From contig CAWDSF010000006.1 of the NCBI GenBank assembly GCA_963804885.1, positions 62,001 through 126,000 of the forward strand: a stretch of 64,000 nucleotides of DNA, in the 5' to 3' direction. A program made the translations under genes and the position numbers. Below are positions 29,045-38,099 of this stretch, in pieces. The notes beneath the pieces were generated by a model. That model was not told the DNA's origin. It saw only the letters and a list, made by a program, of their open reading frames with translations, and made no database searches. Origin of the DNA: PALSA-1004 sp963804885 (lineage in GTDB: Bacteria; Pseudomonadota; Gammaproteobacteria; Burkholderiales; SG8-41). Position 1 is the stretch's first letter. Each line of letters opens with the position of its first letter.

Positions 29045-30013
29045 ATGGCTGCAATGCGCTCGATCTGCGGTCTGTTGCTCGTGTTTGCGCTGGCAGCGCA
29101 TGCACAGGATTCGAAACAAGGTTATCCCACCAAGCCGATCAGACTGATACTGCCGGACGCGGCGGGCGGCGGCTTCGACACGGTTGCGCGCGCGCTGGCC
29201 GCCAAGCTCTCGGAGCAGCTGGGCCAAAGCGTGGTCGTCGACAACCGCGGCGGGGCTGGCGGCGCACTGGGCGCCGAACTCGCGATGCAGGCAGCACCCG
29301 ATGGCTATACGATCGTCATGATGAGCGCGACCTCGGTCATCCGTCCGCTCATGTATCCATCGCGCTACGACGTGCTGCGCGATTTCGCGCCGGTGTCGCA
29401 GGCGACGACAACCTCGTACGTGCTGCTCGTGCATCCTGCTTTGCCGGTGAAATCCGTCGGCGAGCTCGTTGCTTATGCGAAGGCCAATCCCGGCAAGCTC
29501 AATTACGCGTCGGCGGGCCAAGGCAGTCTCATCCATCTCGCGACCGAACTTTTCAAGGCCGCGGCAGGAATCAATGCGACACACGTGCCCTATAAAGGCA
29601 TGGGTGCTGCTTACCCTGACCTGATCGCGGGGCAGGTGCAGATGGCTTTTGCGAGCATCGTCTCGGCGCTGCCTCACGCGCGCACGCAGCGCCTGCGCGC
29701 GCTTGCGGTCAGCGGTCCGGCACGCGCTCAAGCCCAGCCGGATTTGCCGACGGTCGCCGAAGCGGGAATCAAGGGCTACGAAGTCTCGCAGTGGTACGCG
29801 GTGTTCGCGCCCGCCCGCGTTCCGCAGTCAGTGGTGGACCGGCTTAACCGGGAAATCGTCGGCGCCTTGCAAAACGCCGAGGTGGCCAAGCGCCTGGCGT
29901 TCGACGGCGCCGAGCCGGTGGGCGGCAATCCCGCGCAGCTCAAAGCGCTATTGGTGTCCGACCTCGCCAAGTGGGCGCGGGTGATCAAGGAAACCGGCAT
30001 ACGCGGCGATTGA
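29045..30013 (+). CDS. Bug/TctC family receptor
   Basis: A 322-residue receptor starting at ATG 29045 (MAAMRSICGLLLVFALAAHA), eight bases after the preceding bug stop. A TTG at 29033 is an alternative start. Landmarks: YPTKPIRLILPDAAGGGFDT (DAAGGG in place of PPGG), VVVDNRGGAGGALGAE, APDGYTIVMMSATS, VHPALPVKSVGELVAYAK, HVPYKGMGAAYPDLIAGQVQ and the end KWARVIKETGIRGD. Two receptors in tandem with one enzyme may widen the ligand range. Confidence 0.92.
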   Translation: MAAMRSICGLLLVFALAAHAQDSKQGYPTKPIRLILPDAAGGGFDTVARALAAKLSEQLGQSVVVDNRGGAGGALGAELAMQAAPDGYTIVMMSATSVIRPLMYPSRYDVLRDFAPVSQATTTSYVLLVHPALPVKSVGELVAYAKANPGKLNYASAGQGSLIHLATELFKAAAGINATHVPYKGMGAAYPDLIAGQVQMAFASIVSALPHARTQRLRALAVSGPARAQAQPDLPTVAEAGIKGYEVSQWYAVFAPARVPQSVVDRLNREIVGALQNAEVAKRLAFDGAEPVGGNPAQLKALLVSDLAKWARVIKETGIRGD

Positions 30014-30039
30014 GCCGCTAAAACGCCGGTTGTGAAGCA

Positions 30040-30306
30040 TCAACGGCGATGATGCCGATGGTGCCGGTGCCAACCGCGGTGATGAGGACCGTAGTAACGC
30101 ACCGCCGGTCCGTAGTAGACAGGCCTGTAGTAGGCCGGCCCGGGGTAATACACCGGTGCAGGTGCGTAATACACCGGCGCCGGCGCATACGAATAAGCCG
30201 GCGCACCCACGTACAATCCGAAGCTCACGTTGCTGTGCGCGGATGCGAAACCACTCGCGGCCGCGAGCGTCGCACCCAATAACAGCGGTATCAATTTGCG
30301 GTTCAT
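30040..30306 (-). CDS. Small exported Tyr/Pro/His-rich protein
   Basis: An 88-residue protein with a good Sec signal (MNRKLIPLLLGATLAAASGF, cut after ASA). The mature chain is low-complexity: two copies of APAPVYY, then PGPAYYRPVYYGPAVRYYG, and an end rich in His and Arg (HHRGWHRHHRHHRR). Such short Y/P/H-rich exported proteins are common in Burkholderiales and are often metal-stress linked, but no function is established. An AGGAGACTTTC lies upstream of the ATG. Confidence 0.72.
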   Translation of the reverse strand: MNRKLIPLLLGATLAAASGFASAHSNVSFGLYVGAPAYSYAPAPVYYAPAPVYYPGPAYYRPVYYGPAVRYYGPHHRGWHRHHRHHRR

Positions 30307-30566
30307 GAAAGTCTCCTTGGTGCTGGGGCCGCGCGGCGCCGTTCCGCCGCACGATTTCGCCCTCTGTGAAGCTTTGACCCGCCGAAACGGCCGTGGAATC
30401 CCCGGAAAGAGTAACAGAGTGTTTCGCCCCGATGCATCGTGTCAGCGGATCGCGGACATCCGGCACGCGAAATTTTCTGTCGTTGAACGGCGACGATTGC
30501 ACATGCTCTAACCGTAACCCGGTCGGTTGGAACTTCCCTTCGCCCGGTTTCATAGGAGCGAACGGC

Positions 30567-31337
30567 GTGATTAAACTGCAACGCGACAACTTACTGCGCG
30601 GCGATTGCCACGAAGATCATCTCAGCGGGGACGCAATGACGGATGCGGACGCCTGGCAACGCTACCCGCGGCTGCGCTGGTTGTACGACCGGCTGCAATT
30701 GTCGCAGGCGCTCGGATACGAATGCGGTCCGGCCGGGACGCTGCCCCCGAGGCCCGGACTGTGGTTCGTGAAGCCCATCATAAATCTGAACGGCATGGGC
30801 GTCGGCGCGCATGCGCAGCATTACGATGGCGGCGCGATTTTCCCGATCCGCCCGGGCAGTTTCTGGATGCCGCACTTTACTGGCCGGCACCTGTCGGTCG
30901 ACCTCTCGCGCGCGCCGTCCGGATGGGACTTCGATCTCACCGTCGAATGCATTTACCGCAACAACCGGCCTTACGAGTGGAGAAAAGTGGCTGCGCCGGA
31001 CTTGCCCGACCTATCCGCACTCGATGCCACCGACATTACCACCTTCAATATCGAGCTGATCGGCAACTATGTGATCGAGATTCACCTGCGCCGCAATCAT
31101 GACTTTGATGCGATGCCGGATGCATCCTCGGTCTTTCCAGTGTGGGACGGTGACCCCGTGCCCGCGGACATGGTCGCGGACCCCGAGGATGCCGACGGGT
31201 TTTTGATTCCGAAGCGGCTGGGGTTCGTTTACCGCCACGCGAAACTTGACTTCGCACCATGCGGCGTGACGAGAGTTCGCACGGAAGTTGCGGCGCTGCA
31301 AGTTTCCGGAGGGCAACCGACGTCGCCTGATATGTAG
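30567..31337 (+). CDS. Hypothetical cytoplasmic protein
   Basis: I do not recognise this family. The GTG at 30567 is chosen because TAGGAGCGAACGGC gives a good ribosome site; an ATG at 30636 (MTDADAWQRYPRLRWLYDRL) is the alternative. The chain has no signal peptide or membrane segment. It is rich in aromatic and acidic residues, for example PGLWFVKPIINLNGMGVGAH, GSFWMPHFTGRHLSVDLS and VSGGQPTSPDM at the end. The pattern of NLNGMG followed by acidic FDLTVECIYR might suggest an ATP-grasp-like or capsid-like fold, but this is weak. Confidence 0.55.
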   Translation: MIKLQRDNLLRGDCHEDHLSGDAMTDADAWQRYPRLRWLYDRLQLSQALGYECGPAGTLPPRPGLWFVKPIINLNGMGVGAHAQHYDGGAIFPIRPGSFWMPHFTGRHLSVDLSRAPSGWDFDLTVECIYRNNRPYEWRKVAAPDLPDLSALDATDITTFNIELIGNYVIEIHLRRNHDFDAMPDASSVFPVWDGDPVPADMVADPEDADGFLIPKRLGFVYRHAKLDFAPCGVTRVRTEVAALQVSGGQPTSPDM

Positions 31338-31515
31338 TGCGGCAGGCGTTGGATGGCGACAGGCGGGCGCCTGTGCTTTAATCGCAGTCGGGTGCAGAGA
31401 TTACCCGCAACGCCTGGGGAGGCAGATGTATGTTAAGGCGCAGTCATGTGCTCAGCCGGCCGCGGCGCATGCCCGTCATGGGGAATCGTCTGCAAGCGTT
31501 GCTGAAGCGCGCGCC

Positions 31516-32022
31516 ATGAAAACTTTGAAACCCGTGCGCATCGCCAAGATTGCCCTGGTCGCATTGATCGGCCTCTACGTCCTGCTGATTGGCTACAACA
31601 ACATCGTTGACTACGGATCAAACTTCGAGTTTGTCCGCCACGTGCTGTTGATGGACACGACCTTCCCCGGCAACGCTCTGCGCGGCCGCGCAATCGAATC
31701 GGCGGATTTGCACCGTTACGTCTACGCCTTGATCATCGCAATCGAGCTGATATGCGGGGCGGCCTGCCTCATCGGCGCGTTCCGCCTGGCCGCGCGGTTC
31801 GCGGCAACTGCAGCAGACTTCGACCGCGCCCGCGGCTGGGCTGTCGCCGGACTGACGATCGGCTTCGTGCTTTATTTCTTCGGGTTCATGACGGTGGGCG
31901 CGGAATGGTTCCTGATGTGGCAGTCGCACCAGTGGAACGGGCAGCAAGCGGCTTTCCGCGTCATCGTATGCATAGCACTCGTGCTGCTGTTCGTGTGCCA
32001 GCCCACGCCTGAGGAAAGCTGA
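31516..32022 (+). CDS. DUF2165 family small membrane protein
   Basis: A 168-residue protein with four membrane helices: IAKIALVALIGLYVLLIGY, YALIIAIELICGAACLIGAF, WAVAGLTIGFVLYFFGFMTV and RVIVCIALVLLFVCQ. Conserved DUF2165 features are YNNIVDYGSNFEFVRHVLLM and GAEWFLMWQSHQWNGQQAAF. The start MKTLKPVRIAK places charged residues before the first helix; a longer frame lacks a better ribosome site. It is a single-copy inner-membrane protein of unknown function. Confidence 0.87.
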   Translation: MKTLKPVRIAKIALVALIGLYVLLIGYNNIVDYGSNFEFVRHVLLMDTTFPGNALRGRAIESADLHRYVYALIIAIELICGAACLIGAFRLAARFAATAADFDRARGWAVAGLTIGFVLYFFGFMTVGAEWFLMWQSHQWNGQQAAFRVIVCIALVLLFVCQPTPEES

Positions 32023-32086
32023 CGTGACGAATGACGGTGACGAATAAAGATGACGAGTAACGGTGACGATTACTTTCTTACCCGCT

Positions 32087-33046
32087 TCAATCAAGCTGCA
32101 CGCCGGTTTCGCGCGCGACTTTCGTCCACTTCGCGATCTCGGTGCGAATAAAATTGCTGAACTCGCCCACGCTCGATCCGGCGCGGTCGATGCCTTCGCG
32201 CGCGAGCGTGTCCTGGACGTCGGCGTCGCGCAGCATGCCGACCATCGCGCCGTTCAGTTTCGTGACGATCGCGTTCGGCGTGCCGGCGGGCGCGAGTATC
32301 CCCCACCAGTTGATCACTTCATAGCCGGGCAGCGTTTCGGCGATTGTCGGCACTTTCGGCAGCGCGGCAAGCCGCTTTGCAGTGCTGACGCCGAGCGCAT
32401 TGAGCCTGCCGGTTTCGACATGCGGCTTGACGAACGCGAGCGTGGTCAGCATCACCTGCACGTGGCCGCCGAGCAGGTCGATCACGCCGGGCGCGGCGCC
32501 CTTGTAAGGCACGTGCGTCATCACCGCGCCCGCGCTTCTGAACACTTCCATTCCAAGATGGGTCGGGCTGCCGTTGCCCGCCGAGCCGTAAGTGATTTGC
32601 GCCGGCCGCGCTTTCGCGAGCGCGATGAGTTCGGGCACCGTTTTCGCCGGCAGCGATGGATGCGCGACGAGCAACAGCGGCGATGACGCGAAGAGCGTGA
32701 CGGGTGCTAAGTCCCTGATGCTGTCGTAAGGCAGCTTCTTGATGCCGGTCGCGTTGATGATGAAAGAGGGCGTCACTATCACGAGCGTGTAGCCGTCGGG
32801 CGGCGCCTTGGCCGCCATGTCCACGCCGATGATGGTGCCGCCGCCGGGCCGGTTCTCGACGATCATATTCTGGCCCCACGCATCCTGCAGCTTGCGCGCG
32901 ATCAGACGGGCAATGAGATCGGAGCCCGCGCCGGCGGAGAACGGCACGATCATGCGCATCGATTTCTCGGGATACGGCTGCGCGCATGCCGGCGCTAGTG
33001 CAGTCGCCGCGAGCAACGCGCTGAAGAAACGTAAGAGGTGAACCAA
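32087..33046 (-). CDS. Bug/TctC family receptor
   Basis: A receptor of about 319 residues. The start is TTG 33046 (LVHLLRFFSALLAATALAPA, cut after CAQ), preceded by GGGCCGGGAAATT; the open frame reaches 33127 but would overlap the divergent gene at 33100. Landmarks: YPEKSMRMIVPFSAGAGSDL, MIVENRPGGGTIIGVD, PPDGYTLVIVTPS, KKLPYDSIRDLAP, VAHPSLP, AGNGSPTHLGMEVF, VPYKGAAPGVIDLLGGHV and KWTKVARETGVQLD. Confidence 0.9.
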   Translation of the reverse strand: MVHLLRFFSALLAATALAPACAQPYPEKSMRMIVPFSAGAGSDLIARLIARKLQDAWGQNMIVENRPGGGTIIGVDMAAKAPPDGYTLVIVTPSFIINATGIKKLPYDSIRDLAPVTLFASSPLLLVAHPSLPAKTVPELIALAKARPAQITYGSAGNGSPTHLGMEVFRSAGAVMTHVPYKGAAPGVIDLLGGHVQVMLTTLAFVKPHVETGRLNALGVSTAKRLAALPKVPTIAETLPGYEVINWWGILAPAGTPNAIVTKLNGAMVGMLRDADVQDTLAREGIDRAGSSVGEFSNFIRTEIAKWTKVARETGVQLD

Positions 33047-33099
33047 AATTTCCCGGCCCTTTTTTTGGCACTGAATGTTTCGGCTATTATACGAAAGAC

Positions 33100-33942
33100 A
33101 TGGAAAATATCCGGCTCGAAACCGCACAACTCGCGCTCGCCTGCGATTGCCACATGCATATCTGGGACCCGCGCTTTCCGCTGGGCCCTGCGCATACGCC
33201 GACGCGCGACGCGACGGTGGCCGATTATCTGCGCGTGCGCGAGCGCCTGGGATTGGGCCGCGTGATAGTCGTGCAGTCGACCGCGTACGGCACCGACAAC
33301 GAATGCACGGTCGATGCGATCAGGCAGATGGGTGACAGCGCGCGCGGCGTGGCAATCGTCGCGCCCGACGTCGCTGACGGTGAGCTTGCGAGGCTGACCG
33401 CGGCGGGCATACGCGGGTTGCGTTACGTCATGTTCGCGGGACGCTTATTGACGTGGGACACGATGCCGGTGATGGCGCCGCGCATCGCGCGCTTCGGCTG
33501 GAACATCAATCTGCAATTGCGCGGCGAGGAGCTCGCCGAGCGTGAAGCGCTGCTCGCGGGGCTCGCGTGCGACGTCGTGATCGATCACATCGGCAGATTC
33601 ACCGCGCCGTTCGACAACGAAACAGCAGGTGTGCGCGCGCTCTATCGACTGCTCGATAGCGGCCGCTGCTGGGTCAAGCTGTCCGCGCCGTACCACGGCT
33701 CCAAGAGCGGACCGCCGCAGTACGCCGACAACGGCGTGCTCGCGCGCGAACTCGTGCGGCGCTGGCCTGAGCGCCTGCTCTTCGCGACCAACTGGCCGCA
33801 TCCATCGGTGAAAGGCGAGCCGCCGGACGATCTTGAACTTATGCGCCTCTTGTGGGAATGGGCGCCAGATGCAGTGACGCGGCGGCGCATTCTGGTCGAC
33901 AATCCGGCCGCGCTCTATTTCGGCGGGACCAGCCTGCGCTGA
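33100..33942 (+). CDS. LigI-like amidohydrolase (lactonase family)
   Basis: A 280-residue cytoplasmic relative of the exported hydrolase at 20660: CDCHMHIWDPRFP (HxH metal site), VIVVQSTAYGTDNECTVDAI, FGWNINLQLRGEELAEREAL, CDVVIDHIGRFTAPF (metal His), WVKLSAPYHGSKSGPPQYAD and FATNWPHPS, where the usual S/GSDWP reads ATNWP, so Asn replaces the catalytic Asp. That change may alter the reaction. It is divergent from a bug gene, giving a shared 50-base control region. Confidence 0.85.
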   Translation: MENIRLETAQLALACDCHMHIWDPRFPLGPAHTPTRDATVADYLRVRERLGLGRVIVVQSTAYGTDNECTVDAIRQMGDSARGVAIVAPDVADGELARLTAAGIRGLRYVMFAGRLLTWDTMPVMAPRIARFGWNINLQLRGEELAEREALLAGLACDVVIDHIGRFTAPFDNETAGVRALYRLLDSGRCWVKLSAPYHGSKSGPPQYADNGVLARELVRRWPERLLFATNWPHPSVKGEPPDDLELMRLLWEWAPDAVTRRRILVDNPAALYFGGTSLR

Positions 33943-33998
33943 GTGGCGCGTGAGTTGCGAGCGCGCGCAGTTATATTCACGTCGCGTGCTGTTCAGGC

Positions 33999-34976
33999 CT
34001 ATTGCGGTTTGAGCCCGGCGTCTTGCGCGATTTTGCCGAATATGCCGACCCATTCCGTGAAGCGTTTGCGCACGTCGTCCGGACTGCCCGTCAACGGTTC
34101 CGATCCCGCTTTGAGAAACAGGTCGCGCACGTCGGGCGCAGCCAGCGCCCGCCCGATAGCGCTATTGAGTGCGTCCACGACTTCGCGGCGCATGCCCGCC
34201 GGCCCGAGGATGCTGCGCCACGCCGGCATGGCATAGCCGGGCAGCGCCGCTTCCTCCATGGTCGGAACGTCGGGCAGTATGGACGAGCGCGTGGTGGTCG
34301 TCACTGCCAGCGAGCGCAATTTGGCGCGATTGGACACGGCGCCGACGGCGGGGGCGAACGTATAGTCGACTTCGCCGGACATGACGGCGACGAGCGCTTC
34401 GCTGGGTGACTTGTACTGAATTTCGGTCGCCCTAATGGCGGCCATGCTGTTGAACAGTATGACGCTCCAATACGGGATCTGGCCGGCGCCGATCGTCGCA
34501 AAGGTCATCTTGCCCGGTTTGGAGCGCGCGAGCGCGATGTATTCCCTGAGGTTACGCGCGGGAACGGACGGATGCACGACCAGTACGAACGGCGAAGTTT
34601 CGACGAGGGAAATATGCGTGAAATCGCGCAGTATGTCGTAGGTGACGGCGGCGTTCACGTAGCGCGCGCCCGCCATGGAGCCGCCCCCCAGCAGCAAAGT
34701 GTAGCCGTCCGGAAGGGCTTTGACCACGAATGATTGTCCGATGACTCCACCGGCCCCCGGCCGGTTGTCGACGATAAATTGCTGGCCGAACAGTTCGCCC
34801 AGTTTGGTTGCGATGACGCGCGTGACAAAATCGTCGCCGCCACCCGGGCCCGTGGCTACGACCATGCGCACGGGTTTGGACGGATATGCCTGCGCGACGG
34901 TGTCGCGTGCCCCTGCCGCAAACAACGCCAGCGCGATCACCATCGCCACGTTTTGGAATGCGGAGAATCGAATCAT
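33999..34976 (-). CDS. Bug/TctC family receptor
   Basis: A 325-residue receptor with Sec signal MIRFSAFQNVAMVIALALFA and an AAGGGGGGCTGACC ribosome site. Landmarks: YPSKPVRMVVATGPGGGDDF, FIVDNRPGAGGVIGQS, LPDGYTLLLGGGSM, VVHPSVPARNLREYIALARS, IQYKSPSEALVAVMSGEVDY (in place of PYKG, giving an unusual hinge) and a C-terminus ending AQDAGLKPQ. Confidence 0.92.
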   Translation of the reverse strand: MIRFSAFQNVAMVIALALFAAGARDTVAQAYPSKPVRMVVATGPGGGDDFVTRVIATKLGELFGQQFIVDNRPGAGGVIGQSFVVKALPDGYTLLLGGGSMAGARYVNAAVTYDILRDFTHISLVETSPFVLVVHPSVPARNLREYIALARSKPGKMTFATIGAGQIPYWSVILFNSMAAIRATEIQYKSPSEALVAVMSGEVDYTFAPAVGAVSNRAKLRSLAVTTTTRSSILPDVPTMEEAALPGYAMPAWRSILGPAGMRREVVDALNSAIGRALAAPDVRDLFLKAGSEPLTGSPDDVRKRFTEWVGIFGKIAQDAGLKPQ

Positions 34977-35086
34977 GGTCAGCCCCCCTTGATTGTTGAT
35001 TCCAGCGTCATAACCTGGAACTGCGCAGCGGGGTCACTCTACACCCGTGACAGAATTTGAACCACGGTTTCGCGAGCGGGGCCGGC

Positions 35087-36073
35087 TTATTGCGCCGCGT
35101 CGGGCGTGATGCCCGCGCTCTTGATGACCGTGCGCCAGCGCTCGGTTTCCGCCGCAATCAGGTCGCGAAACGCAGCGGGCGTGCCCGGCGTCGCCTCCAC
35201 GCCCTGATCGAGCAAACGCTGGATAACGCCGGCGTCCGTCAGCACGCGATTGAGTTCAGCATTGAATTTGTTGACGATCGCTGGCGACGTGCGTGCCGGC
35301 GCCAGCAGCCCGTACCAGGTATTGCAATCAAAACCCGGATAAGTGTCCGCGAGCGGCGGAAATTCCGGCGCGACGCGCGTGGGCTTGGTCGTCGCGACGG
35401 CGATCACGCGCAACCGTCCGGTTTTCACGAACGCTGATACCTGCGGCGTGCCCGAAAAGAGTATCTGTACCTGACCGGCGACGAGATCAGTGACCGCGGT
35501 GGCGCCGCCCTTATAAGGCACGTGCACGAATTTGACGCCGGCGACGATGTTGAGCAGCTCGATGCCGAGGTGATTGGGCGTGCCGACGCCGGGCGACGCG
35601 AAGTTGAGCTTGCCGGGCTGCGTCTTCGCCAGGTCTATGAGCTCTTTGATATTGCGTACCGGCAACGCCGGATTGACGACGAGCAGGTACGGCACGTACA
35701 CCATGAGTCCGATCGGCGCAAAATCGCGGCGCGGATCGAACGGCATCTTGACTCCGAGTGCGGGGTTCACGGCGAGCCCCGCTGAAGTGCCGAACGTGAT
35801 CGTGTAGCCGTCGGACGCCGCTTTCGCACCCATGTTGAGCCCGATCAGCGTGCCCGCGCCCGGGCGGTTGTCGATCACGACCTGGCGGCCCCACGCCTCG
35901 CCGAGTTTGTTGGCGATTTCGCGCGCGACGAAATCCGTGGTGCCGCCCGGAGGATACGGGACGATGAGTCGGACGGGTTTGGCAGGGTAGTCTGCCGCGC
36001 TCTGCGCATGGCTCGCCACGGCAGCGCACGCCAGCAACACGGTGCAGCAGAATTCCGCATACGCCTTGATCAT
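35087..36073 (-). CDS. Bug/TctC family receptor
   Basis: A 328-residue receptor starting at ATG 36073 (MIKAYAEFCCTVLLACAAVA, cut after SHA) with GGGAGTTCC upstream. An ATG at 36091 would add six residues. Landmarks: YPAKPVRLIVPYPPGGTTDF, VVIDNRPGAGTLIGLN, SDGYTITFGTS, KMPFDPRRDFAPI, VNPALPVRNIKELIDLAKTQ, FASPGVGTPNHLGIELLNI and VHVPYKGGATAVTDLVAGQV. It reads in the same direction as its neighbours at 33999 and 36170. Confidence 0.93.
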   Translation of the reverse strand: MIKAYAEFCCTVLLACAAVASHAQSAADYPAKPVRLIVPYPPGGTTDFVAREIANKLGEAWGRQVVIDNRPGAGTLIGLNMGAKAASDGYTITFGTSAGLAVNPALGVKMPFDPRRDFAPIGLMVYVPYLLVVNPALPVRNIKELIDLAKTQPGKLNFASPGVGTPNHLGIELLNIVAGVKFVHVPYKGGATAVTDLVAGQVQILFSGTPQVSAFVKTGRLRVIAVATTKPTRVAPEFPPLADTYPGFDCNTWYGLLAPARTSPAIVNKFNAELNRVLTDAGVIQRLLDQGVEATPGTPAAFRDLIAAETERWRTVIKSAGITPDAAQ

Positions 36074-36169
36074 TGGAACTCCCGGACGCAATCGAAGCGA
36101 AAATAACCGTAGAGCGCGATGTGTCTTAACTTGCCCATGGGCTGCTTCCTCGTTGTGAAACGTTCGGCA

Positions 36170-37153
36170 TCAATCGACTTTCAAGCCGGCCTGCTTCGCG
36201 GCCACGCCGTATCTTTCGTAGTCGGTGCGCAGGAAAGCGGCAAATTCCTGGGGGCTGTTGCCTACCGGATCGCCGCCGATTGCGATCAGCCGCGCGCGGA
36301 TTTCAGGATTGCGGATAGCCTCGGCCGCTGCCGCGTTGAGGCGGGTCACGATGGCACGCGGCGTGCCGGCGGGCGCGAGCAGGCCGAGCCAGCTTCCCGC
36401 CTGAAAGCCGCGCAGGCCCGTGGCCTCGTCGATGGTCGGCACCTCGGGCAGCAGCACGGCACGCGTGGCACCGGCGATGCCGAGCGCGCGCAGGCGCCCG
36501 GCTTTCACGTGCGGCAGCGCCGGCGGAATGGAATTCAGTATCACGTCGAGCCGGCCCGCCATGAGGTCGATGACTGATTGCGGCGCGCCGGCATACGGCA
36601 CGTGGATGAGGTTGACGCCCGCCATGTGCTTGAATATTTCCATGCCGATGTGATTGGTGCCGCCGTTGCCCGCCGAGCCGTAATTGAGTTTCCCCGGCGC
36701 CGCCTTGGCGCGCGCGATCAGGTCTTTCATGTTGGCAATCGGTGACGCCGGATAGGTCAGCATCAGCATGTCGCTCATCGCGATCAGGCTGATCGGCGCG
36801 AAATCCTTGAGCGTGTTGTACGGCACCTTCGAGATATGCGGCACGATGGTCAGGCTCGGCGAGCTGGCCATGAACAACGTGTAGCCGTCGGGCGCGGCCG
36901 TGAACACCGTTTCGGCCGCGATGCGCCCGCCCGCACCGCCGCGGTTGTCCATCACGAGCTGCTGGCCGAGCAGGGTCGACATTGCGGGCGTCACCGCGCG
37001 CGCGAGCACATCCGGCGTGCCGCCCGCGGGAACCGACACGATCATGCGGACGGGTTTTGACGGATACGCGGGTGCGGGTTGCGCAAGCGCTGACGTCGTC
37101 AGGCACGCGAGCAAAATTGCCGAGCAGCCAAGACCTGCCCGCGTGCCCATCAT
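36170..37153 (-). CDS. Bug/TctC family receptor
   Basis: A receptor of about 327 residues. The start is one of two adjacent ATGs at 37153/37150 (MMGTRAGLGCSAILLACLTT, cut after ALA). A longer frame to 37186 is rejected because it runs into the end of the inverted-repeat element at 37173. The gene therefore has only about 20 bases of its own leader, and its promoter is probably inside the element. Landmarks: YPSKPVRMIVSVPAGGTPDV, LVMDNRGGAGGRIAAE, APDGYTLFMASS, YGSAGNGGTNHIGMEIF, HVPYAGAPQSVIDLMAGRL (PYAG instead of PYKG). Confidence 0.9.
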   Translation of the reverse strand: MMGTRAGLGCSAILLACLTTSALAQPAPAYPSKPVRMIVSVPAGGTPDVLARAVTPAMSTLLGQQLVMDNRGGAGGRIAAETVFTAAPDGYTLFMASSPSLTIVPHISKVPYNTLKDFAPISLIAMSDMLMLTYPASPIANMKDLIARAKAAPGKLNYGSAGNGGTNHIGMEIFKHMAGVNLIHVPYAGAPQSVIDLMAGRLDVILNSIPPALPHVKAGRLRALGIAGATRAVLLPEVPTIDEATGLRGFQAGSWLGLLAPAGTPRAIVTRLNAAAAEAIRNPEIRARLIAIGGDPVGNSPQEFAAFLRTDYERYGVAAKQAGLKVD

Positions 37154-37172
37154 CGCATCGCGCTGCAATTTA

Positions 37173-37714
37173 AGAGTGCCTAACACAATGAAACGCGTGA
37201 TGCGCTGTCACGATTTTGGCTCAGGGCTAGAAGAAAGTCCCGCGGCTTAGTCAATCTAAGCAAGGGACCTTTCGACAACGCGGCGCCGTGACTCGTTAGC
37301 CGCAGGCCCGTTTGCGGGAACGGTGACGTGGCTCCCGTGATCGCGATGCGCCGCACGGCTCCCGTCTCCGCCCCAAAGACAAAACCCTTTCGACGAGAGC
37401 CGGGAGCTACAGGCCAAAACTCGTGCCAGCCCGAAGGGTTGCAGCCAGAATCGGCGGCGCACCGCAGCGTGGAGCAGGGGCCCCATTCACGGGGATGCGA
37501 CCGCGAAGGTGCGCGTGAATCGCGTGGACTTGGTGCGCTTCCTGTCGCGCTCCAGGGTCGCATCCAAGCATACGGCGCTTGGAACCTGCTCCGCCCTCCA
37601 CGCGACGCTGCGTTGCTCGTCTTGGCAATAGAACGACTATTGCCTTCACCGGGCGCCTTGCCATCACCAATTCTGGCTGCAACGCACACGTGTTTCATTA
37701 TGTTAGGTACCTCT
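37173..37714. mobile_element. Non-coding terminal-inverted-repeat element, copy 2 (MITE-like)
   Basis: The ends are AGAGTGCCTAACACAATGAA (37173) and the reverse complement of AGAGGTACCTAACATAATGA (ending 37714). Read on the minus strand it matches copy 1 (17066-17479) along about 290 bases at one end and 60 at the other, with roughly 130 extra bases in the middle. Several reading frames are open because the element is GC-rich, but frames shift between copies and none has a ribosome site. It lies between a bug gene and dodecin and touches the dodecin stop codon. Confidence 0.7.
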
Positions 37715-37934
37715 AAGCCCCGTATTTGAACGACAGCGACAAGCGCGTGCGGAACTGCGTGACCTTGCCGTTGTCGATTTTGACATCGAGCTTGGTCACT
37801 TCGGCGATGCGCAGGTCGCGCAGCGACTTCGACGCCGTGTTGACTGCAGCGCGCGCCGCGGCTTCCCATGACTCGGAACTGGTGCCGATGACGTCGGTGA
37901 CACGATAGACTGCTTCTTTCTCTTTCTTAGCCAT
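37713..37934 (-). CDS. Dodecin family flavin-binding protein
   Basis: A 73-residue protein: YRVTDVIGTSSESWEAAARA, NTASKSLRDLRIAEVTKLDV and VTQFRTRLSLSFKYGA. This is the dodecin fold, a dodecameric hollow particle that stores flavin or CoA; the W in ESWEAA is the flavin-stacking Trp. A strong AAGGAGGTTCATC precedes the ATG. Its stop TAG (37713-37715) partly coincides with the end of the inverted-repeat element, so insertion may have set the present C-terminus. Confidence 0.88.
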   Translation of the reverse strand: MAKKEKEAVYRVTDVIGTSSESWEAAARAAVNTASKSLRDLRIAEVTKLDVKIDNGKVTQFRTRLSLSFKYGA

Positions 37935-38099
37935 GATGAACCTCCTTGGGCAGATGTGCGGCAGGCCCGGCGGGCCGCCCGGACGAGCATTATGACCCCG
38001 GCGCCACGCAACTTGCCAGAAGGCGGAGTTTCAGTCCGGCATCGCAATAAATTCTGCTCGTTTGCTGTTTACCTGCTGGAGACATTTATTTTTCAAGCC

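Noticed and set aside
30307..30566. N-terminal extension of the hypothetical gene to 30393
   Set aside because: Extension lacks a ribosome site and has unlike composition; GTG 30567 has a good one.
33047..33127. Longer start for the bug gene at 32087
   Set aside because: Would overlap the divergent hydrolase start and add a non-signal leader.
37180..37869. Frame of about 229 codons across the inverted-repeat element and dodecin
   Set aside because: Shared with the other copy only in broken frames, no ribosome site, and it overlaps the true dodecin gene.
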